NCBI GenBank assembly: GCA_017163975.1
Contig: JAFFSR010000395.1
Location: 70,001-134,000, forward strand
Direction of reading: 5' to 3'
DNA length: 64,000 bases
Origin: Anastatus disparis
Taxonomy: Eukaryota > Arthropoda > Insecta > Hymenoptera > Eupelmidae
Both the position numbers and the translations under genes were made by a program. Position 1 is the first letter of the stretch; each line of letters starts with the position of its first letter. The notes below the pieces were generated by a model. The model did not search any database. It was not told where the DNA came from and saw nothing but the letters and a program-made list of their open reading frames with translations. Shown here piece after piece: positions 57,548 through 64,000 of the stretch.

Positions 57548-58390
57548 TTATTACGTTAGTAAAATGGTTATATTACCGTCTACGTTATCTGGTTCTCCTT
57601 GGTATATGCGAGATTATCGAGATACAATGTCAATCGTTCTTATTATAGGTGAACCTGATATTTTTATTATGATGACTTGTGACCCAGAACAGCGTGAAAT
57701 TCGTGAAGATTTATTTTCTGGACAACAGGCTTCTGATCGTCCTGAATTGCGTAGTGGAGTTTATCACTGAAAAAACAGTTGATTCGATTGCTAACAAAAG
57801 AAAATTATTTTGATTTAGTAGTTGCTTACGTTTATGTTGTTAAATTTCAAAAACTTGGATTGTTTAATGCGCATATACTGATAACGTAAGCTAGTAGTTA
57901 TACATTAACAACTCCTAAAATAGACGCTAAATATATATCTGCTTAAATACCTTATCCTGATGATAATTTAGAATCCAATGATATCGTTGTTAAAAACATG
58001 ATTCATGGACCCTGTGATGTTTGACGTACTGTAAATGGTAAATGTTCGAAACATTTTCCAAAATTATTTAAAGATAAAACTACAACGAGAGGTTATGGCT
58101 ATCCATATTATCGATGTCAAAATAATGGTTATTGTGTTCGTCGACGAAATCGAATTATTCATAATCGATTTGTTGTTCCATATTATCCAGATTTATTGCG
58201 AATTTTTAAGTGTCACATTAATGCTAAAGCCGTTTCTTATAAAGGCCATGATGTAGCCACAATTGTAATTGAAAATACTTCAAATAGTCGAATTATCAAT
58301 CATAATAAAATTTCAAATTTTATCGATTCTTGCTATGTTAGTCCTGTTGAGGTGTCTCATTGTATGTCAAGTAAACCTCTACAATGAAAA

Positions 58391-60190
58391 TGTCATAGCG
58401 TTATTAGATTACCCATTTATTTACTGAACCAGCAGAATGTATTAATTGATCACGTACAATGTCTTCATCGCATCCGCTTTAAATAAAGGGTCAATATTAC
58501 TTAATTATTTTGCTTTGAATTTACATGATGAATTTGCTTAGTGATAATAAACAGTAAGTTTTTCGGTCATTATGTTTTAAAAAAACAAGTGATTGATGTC
58601 AACAATGTTATGAAGTAGTTTAGACGTAAAAACATCTCAATAGTATCGTACGTATTTTGTTAGTCCTGGTCAAATTAAATAATATCGTTTATGATTATTA
58701 TTATTATTGAACGTAAGAGGTGCTATTAGTTTCAATGATTTGGAGTATGCAAATGGATTACAACGTGCTACATTTTCTGAGTCAAGTTTAGCTTTAGATG
58801 ATAAATAGAATTTTTCTCTACGTTAGTCTGTTTATTGAATGATGCCATTTAGCCCCCGGTGTTTGTTTGTTCGGATTTTAATTCATTGCCAACCTCTTCA
58901 TTCTTAACAATTATGGCGTGATCTTCTTCTCAAGATTTTTATCATACTGTTAATAATGTTAAACGAGCTCGAAATTTGACTTACATTGATATTTGTTAAT
59001 TGTCAGTTAAGGGAGGTCGGTATATACTTGATTTTTCTTTAATGCCTTGGATAACTTTGACCGATGAAAAATTTTTTGATAATACATTAATTACTAATTT
59101 TTCAACAACTCCAGCTGTTACTGGAATTGCTGCAACTTTGTTGCCTGAAGATATGACTGTTTATGAAGTATTCGGCTTACCTGTACCCCTTTCTACTGAT
59201 TCTTCATCGAATATAATCTGATAAAAGAAAATTTTTTAGATGTACTGATGTATTTATATGGGATATATTGAAAGATATAATGAATGATGATTTACTTTCG
59301 ACGGTAAAATTATTTTATTAGGCGGCGATATACATCAGTTATTACTCAAAGGAACCTGAAGTGTAATCGTAAATGTATCGATTAAATATAGTCATCTCTG
59401 GAATTTATTTAACAAATATCAGTTAACTCTAAATATGTATTGTCAAGAGAGCGCGGTGGTGTAATGGATAGAGCTCTTGCCTTTAATGCGGTGGGCATGG
59501 GTTCGAATCCCGGCCAGATCCCTATGACTTTTTTTTGAAAAGAAAAATTAGTGCATGTGCTAATAATATCGCGCGACTCTTAAAAAAAATCCGATCTCAT
59601 TGGGTATCAGTTGATTGTTGGTCACAAAAATGACTGACCATAAATCGGTAGTCAAAGATTTCGGTACGGTGGGTTAGATGGGCTAGCCTGATGTAATGTG
59701 TTAGACGAAAACCGGGCTAAAATCCATCTAAAATCATCATATGAAAAAGGTTAATTATATAGAGAACAATATCCTCTATACAATTAACTTTTTCTCTAAA
59801 AAAAAAGAAATATGTATTGTTACCATGGTATCTTAACACTTTAAATTCTTAATGTAGACCTCCTCATAAATTACATCTAAAAATAAATGCTATTGTAATG
59901 CTTTTACGAAACATTCGTATTAATAAAAGTTTATGTTATGATACTTGATTATGTATACTATATTTAGTAAAATGCAAAATATTAACTGGTGATAAACCTG
60001 GTAAAGTGATTTTTTCGAATCGAATTACTTGTATTCTGAAAAGAATTATCAATTTTGTTTTTAAAAGACGGCGATTTTCTATTAAATTAGCTCTTACGAT
60101 AGCAATTGATAAGGCTCAGGGACAAACATTTAATAATATTAGTGTAGATCTTTAAAAAGATGCTTTTATTCACTGTTAAATTTATGTGGC
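58391..60190 (+). pseudogene. Helitron 2, Pif1-type helicase region
   Basis: 5'-3' helicase half of the same element, strongly decayed. Recognisable pieces: LSVKGGRYILDFSLMPW (59006); the stretch from GKIILLGGD-like codons to SVIVNVSIKYSHLWNLFNKY (about 59300-59425); then the SINE; then PPHKLHLKINAIVMLLRNIR (about 59860); and KRRRFSIKLALTIAI plus AQGQTFNNISVDL (60065-60152), the last helicase motif. The Walker A region lies in the most damaged part (58440-58980) and is not clear. Confidence 0.8.
59444..59807 (+). mobile_element. tRNA-derived SINE inside the Helitron 2 helicase
   Basis: Perfect 13-bp duplication AAATATGTATTGT (59431-59443 and 59808-59820). The head has an A-box-like GTGGTGTAATGGATAGAGC and a B box GGGTTCGAATCCC (about 59503). 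The body is shared with 54536-54812. The tail is A-rich after a small hairpin (AGAGGATATTG-type). Confidence 0.9.
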
Positions 60191-60199
60191 CCTTCCGCA

Positions 60200-60648
60200 T
60201 TTTTAAAAATGTAATAGATTTATAAGATTTTTTGATTGTGATCAGACATAATAGTAGATAAGCAAAGGGGCTTCTGGGTCAACTAGCTTAGAAGCTTCCG
60301 AGCTTTCTGAGCCACTTGTTGTAGTATGCTACTGCATCACTGGACCAATAACCCAAGTGGCCAAGAACGCTCGTGCATTACTGTGCCAATATCCTTATTG
60401 GACCAATGAACAGGCGATATCCGTGAACGCCTATCTGCTATCTAAAATTTTATATTTTATATTATAATTTTTTATGGTCGCGCATTACTGGTCCAAGCGA
60501 ATGCTGATACCCGCTATGCCCTATCTATTATTTTAGTACTAAAAAATTTTATATTTAATATAAGTAATAATAGCTATTATTTAAATTTAATTATTTTAAA
60601 AAATAAAATTTTTTTAATTCAAAATTTTTTATACAATATTAAATTCTA
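60200..60648. other. Possible Helitron 3' flank with diverged repeats
   Basis: CTTCTGGGTCAACTAGCTTA and partly repeated lines containing GCATTACTG, GGACCAAT and GCCCTATCT-like words. No gene and no clear Helitron terminus. Confidence 0.35.
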
Positions 60649-61167
60649 CACTGAGAGAAAATTCATGCCAATAGAGCATGTAGTCTACGTATCCAAAGTT
60701 AGTAAGTAATATCCTATGCTTTAATAACAGCGCCATCTACTCTTACGAGGTTTGTGCTATCCAAAAACTGTTTGTTTACATGCTTTAGTAGCTCCCCACT
60801 CTAATATGCTTCGATAGCTAGTGCTGTATCCTCTCATGGGACGTGAAGGAAGTAAACGTGGCTTGTCCACTATTCTTTCTTTACTGCTAATTATGGCATT
60901 CTTCTATTGCTCAAGTCGCCTCCTCTTTTGGGTGGCGACGCGAGCAAACACGGCTGGTCTATATCCAAAATCATGTTGCAAATTTCGTTAACGTATTTTC
61001 GTAGCGTGAATCTTTTATTTCTTTTCTTTTCTTTTTTTATGAAGGGGGATACGTTATAAATATAACCTGTTAAACTTTTTAACTTTAAATAATTAATTTT
61101 TAACTTAAAATTTAATTATTTTAAACCGCTGGGGGGCAGATGAGCATGTACGATTTTACGCCAGAGA

Positions 61168-61250
61168 TATTTCGAAGTAACGTTGGTCTAGTGCGTAACG
61201 TTCACGCTTTTCCTTTTGAGTACGCGAGTTCAACTCTCGGCTAGGTCTTT
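61168..61250 (+). other. tRNA-like sequence, left arm
   Basis: CGTTGGTCTAGTGCGTAACG (D-arm or A-box region) and GAGTTCAACTC (T-arm or B-box region), followed by a T run that could end RNA polymerase III transcription. The acceptor ends do not pair, so this is not a normal tRNA. Confidence 0.6.
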
Positions 61251-61804
61251 TTTTTATTTTTTTTATTATTTCAATAGTTTTTATTGCTTTTTTTATTTAT
61301 ATTTTTTTATTTTCTATTTTTTTATTAATTTTAAAATCTATTTTTCACAAGTTACTTAAAATATGCTCGTTTTTTTATTAATATTTTTAAATAAATTATT
61401 TCATATAGAAAATAATTTAAAATATTAATAAATAAATAATAGTGATATTTACAATACTATAGTTCAATTTTGTCTTTATAAACATATTTCAATATACAAT
61501 ATATATTATAACATAAATAATAATAACTCAGTTTTATTTATTTATTGTAATTTATTGTAAATTTTATAAACTGAATTATAAATAAATTAAACTATACTAT
61601 TATAAAATAAACATCACTATTATTTATTTATCAATATTTGTAATTACTACCTATAAAGAATAATTTATTTTAAAAAATTTTCATTGAAAAAACAAGCTCA
61701 CTTGTGAAAAATTAAATTTTAAAATTATTAAAAAATACAAAATCTAAAAAAAAAATATAAAAGGAATAAAAATATTAAAACAATAAAAAAAATTAAAAAA
61801 AAGT

Positions 61805-61888
61805 GACCCTAGCCGAGAGTTGAACTCGCGTACTCAAAAGGAAAAGCGTGAACGTTACGCACTAGACCAACGCTACTCCGAAATATCT
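61805..61888 (-). other. tRNA-like sequence, right arm
   Basis: Inverted, nearly identical counterpart of 61168-61250. The two would be transcribed towards each other into the A+T-rich centre. Confidence 0.6.
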
Positions 61889-62561
61889 CTGGCGTAAAAT
61901 CGTACATGCTCATCTGCCCTCAGCGGTTTAAAATAATTAAATTTTAAGTTAAAAATTAATTATTTAAAGTTAAAAAGTTTAACAGGTTATATTTATAACG
62001 TATCTCCCTTCATAAAAAAAGAAAAGAAAAGAAATAAAAGATTCACGCTACGAAAATACGTTAAAGAAATTTGCAACATAATTTTGGGTATAGACCAGCC
62101 GTGTTTGCTCGCGTCGCCACCCAAAAGAGGAGGCGACTCAAGCAAACAAAGGATATGAGAGTGGGGAGTCATCGAAGTATACCACGCGAGTCATCAGTGA
62201 ATGCCGTTCATGCTTTAGTTACTCTCCATACCATCTTTTTTAGTATAAGGTAATCCAATACTAATAGAGTTTCTCACGGCCTGTCATATTTGTATCAATG
62301 TTTTATATGCTCGCATAGATGGCAGTTCGCATGCTCTATTAGCATGAATTTTCTCTCAGTGTAGTAAATAAGAAGACATAGAATTTTCTTAAATTCATTC
62401 TATAGAAATTACATACATTTAAATAAGTTCAAGAATGTTCTTTAAAATTCAACCTTTTAGCATTATTTATTTAATATGTTATATGTTGTGTAAGTTGTTT
62501 GTGTTTCTATGTAATAAGTGAAATTAATTGTTTAAATTCGTTCAAGAGAAATCTAGAACAA

Positions 62562-63215
62562 AATCAATCCCTCTTATTATAAATAGCAGAAGAAATTTTA
62601 TAGAATTTTCAGGATTTTATTTTAAGAGGCGGTCAGGACTATTTGCCGCATAGGGGCGCTGCAGGTGAGAGAAGAATATAAAATATTTTTTATACACGGA
62701 TTTACAATTTATTAAGACAATAATATACTTCTAACGTTGTCAATAACTCTTGCCATATATATGTAGATCAATTATCGAGGCTAATATTGTTTGAAAACTT
62801 TGAAATATTTTTGTAAAGCGAAAAATGCTGCGCGTGATAGAGCCGATGTAAACATGTGTATTTTTCTTTAGTGCGACAGAGAAAGTAACATTAAGGAATG
62901 ATGAATACATATGTTCACGCCGGCTCTTTCTCGCACTGCATTTTTTGCTTTACAACAATATTTTCGACTTTTCAAACAAGATTATCATCAATAATTATTC
63001 TACATGTATATGGCAAGAGTTATTGACAACGTTAAAAGTATATTATTGTCTTAATAAATTGTAAATCCGTGTATAATTTACATATTTTATATTTTTCTCT
63101 CACCTGCAGCGCCCCCATGCGGAAAATAGTCCGAACCGCCTCTTGAGTTTCAATCATTAATGAAAATTCTATAAAATTTCTTCTGCTATTTATAATAAGA
63201 AAGATTGATTTTTTA
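62562..63215. mobile_element. Foldback with a second foldback at its centre
   Basis: Outer arms 62562-62630 and 63160-63215 pair (TTATTATAAATAGCAGAAGA and its complement). The inner element 62636-63142 lies between them. Confidence 0.75.
62636..63142. mobile_element. 507-bp TTAA foldback, GAGGCGGT ends
   Basis: Ends GAGGCGGTCAGGACTATTTG and, inverted, GAGGCGGTTCGGACTATTTT, flanked by TTAA and TTGA. Arms of about 240 bp. The first bases resemble the element at 11150-11539 (GAGGCGGCC). Confidence 0.85.
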
Positions 63216-63416
63216 AAAATATAATCGAAATTTATTTAGATTAATTATGTTTTTTTCTTTCTCGGTGATTCTGGTAACAAGTCTCCTCTTATGTGTTTAG
63301 ATATTAGTGTCTAAACATTCGGGAAAGTCCTTTCTCAAAAGGGTGTTCTTGTATTTTCACACACTATTATTTAAACACGTAAAAAGGACACTCGTCATCC
63401 TAATCATCAGTACAAG

Positions 63417-63794
63417 ATGGATCCAATCCTTGAAGACCTTCTTTCAGCAACAGCAGAAGACGGTGACGATGCAGACTTCCTTACAAACTCCTCAAAGTTT
63501 TTAGATGAACTTTTAAATGAAATTAAAGAGTTCGTCGATAAAATGGAGGATGATGAAGAAACCCCTATTGCAAAATATATTCAAGACTTCAGCAAAGAAA
63601 TAGATGAATTCAATTTTAAAGAAACTTCTATAAGTATTTTTTTCTAAAAATTTTACTAATTTAATAAAAATAAATAATATTTAAAATTAACATTTTTTTA
63701 GGAAAAATTAGAGTCGAAAATGCCACGACCTCCTACACTTAATATGCCTGATTTAAGTATGGAGGCTGGAGAAAAAAAAGAAGAGGATATTTAA
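63417..63794 (+). CDS. Small two-exon acidic protein, probably intact
   Basis: ATG at 63417 opens exon 1 (72 codons to 63633), starting MDPILEDLLSATAEDGDDAD, with a likely amphipathic helix (LDELLNEIKEFVDKMEDD). Donor A|GTATTT at 63634 and an acceptor AG at 63710-63711 remove 78 bp and keep the frame into exon 2 (to TAA 63792-63794), which has MPRPPTLNMPDLSM and a charged tail. The total is about 99 residues, no signal peptide or membrane segment. A poly(A) signal AATAAA lies at 63894. The acceptor at 63700-63701 would shift frame and end after 12 codons. I do not recognise the family. It could be a host gene or a gene of a virus-like element continuing past the window. Confidence 0.5.
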
Positions 63795-63893
63795 TTTGTT
63801 TTACACTTGGAACCAAAGAAAAGAAGATACAGCAGCACTATTTACTCAGCTCCGTGGCTAAGAGAACTAACGTGACCAGACGCAGCCCGTACC

Positions 63894-63899
63894 AATAAA
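63894..63899 (+). terminator. Poly(A) signal
   Basis: AATAAA 100 bp after the stop of the small acidic gene. Confidence 0.5.
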
Positions 63900-64000
63900 A
63901 GAAGAAAGCAGTTGAATTATTAAAAATATTTAAAATTTTTAAATGATAATTTATAATTTTATAATATTTTGTATTTCCTAATTTTGTATTTATCTGTGTT

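Larger units (their letters stand above)
55640..58390 (+). pseudogene. Helitron 2, N-terminal and Rep region
   Basis: Rolling-circle initiator of an autonomous Helitron. Pieces in order: an Arg/Lys-rich N-terminal part (55640-55837); after the MITE, a zinc-like segment (LGPLNIMCKHSSKQHFSDE, about 56672); a Helitron-like N domain (HPTYSLLF ... ISSPRTDEDILSI, 57027-57130); VEKDKIQWCKNN (57435); the Rep motifs VILPSTLSGSPWYM and EPDIFIMMTCDP (57565-57680); and the HUH site (about 57860), where the first His is Asn (LGLFNAHI). MIHGPCDV, YRCQNNGYCVRRRNR and YYPDLLRIFKCHIN follow (58000-58230). Several stops and frame changes. Confidence 0.85.
60649..62361. mobile_element. 1.7-kb palindrome with tRNA-like sequence in both arms
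   Basis: Ends CACTGAGAGAAAATTCATGC and its complement are flanked by TA (60647-60648, 62362-62363). The arms pair through GTGGCGACGCGAGC, then the tRNA-like block, then A+T-rich DNA to the centre near 61500. The left arm has about 70 bases after the first 100 bp that the right arm lacks or has changed. No protein is encoded. Confidence 0.85.

Noticed and set aside
59444..59530. Functional tRNA gene
   Set aside because: A and B boxes are present but the acceptor ends do not pair, and the sequence is the head of a 364-bp insertion with a 13-bp target duplication.

Overview
The window is A+T-rich eukaryotic DNA, most likely from an insect; a hymenopteran is my guess from the flavour of the elements, not something the sequence proves. 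There are no operons, no ribosome binding sites and no convincing long host gene. Almost everything recognisable is transposable-element sequence: a gag-only LTR element, a solo LTR, a LINE, a copia integrase scrap, two Helitrons, a CACTA (EnSpm) transposase, two copies of a Polinton/Maverick-type protein-primed DNA polymerase B (one followed by capsid and protease genes), three kinds of SINE, and more than twenty palindromic non-autonomous DNA elements (MITEs and foldbacks).

Layout. 1-777: gene-free, with one hairpin element. 778-5869: LTR retrotransposon that carries only gag, ending in a 24-bp coding minisatellite. 5871-10620: Polinton PolB copy 1, with tandem repeats before it and a (TA)n tract after it. 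11150-12365: TTAA foldback and a Helitron Rep fragment split by a TTAA MITE. 12378-18713: a 6.3-kb hAT-like insertion with a perfect 8-bp target duplication, filled with foldback repeats. 18890-21782 (minus strand): copia integrase scrap, then a multi-exon CACTA transposase pseudogene. 22084-26796: a run of palindromic elements. 27336-31893: an orphan exon, a ~160-bp tandem array and two foldbacks. 31890-40272: Polinton block 2 (PolB copy 2, a small minus-strand ORF, capsid, a 190-aa ORF, adenain-like protease, one unknown gene), with MITEs in three places. 41941-43500: a stretch almost without G. 44041-50134: MITEs, a 5S-rRNA-like SINE and a 3-kb foldback holding a TTAA element (with a SINE inside it) and a solo LTR. 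50195-52038: LINE lacking its 3' part. 52396-55240: foldbacks and a truncated SINE. 55640-60190: decayed autonomous Helitron holding a MITE and a SINE. 60649-63215: two very large palindromes, the first with tRNA-like sequences in both arms. 63417-63899: a small two-exon acidic gene, probably intact.

How it fits together. The order of nesting can be read from target duplications, and several coding frames resume on both sides of an insertion. The strongest points are (a) an 80-bp, phase-preserving intron near the 5' end of PolB shared by both copies, (b) a Polinton capsid/protease gene cluster with a conserved unknown gene, (c) foldback elements that share inner arms but carry unrelated arrays of short palindromic words at their ends, and (d) the G-depleted 1.6 kb. 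All assignments come from reading the sequence by eye; no database search was run.
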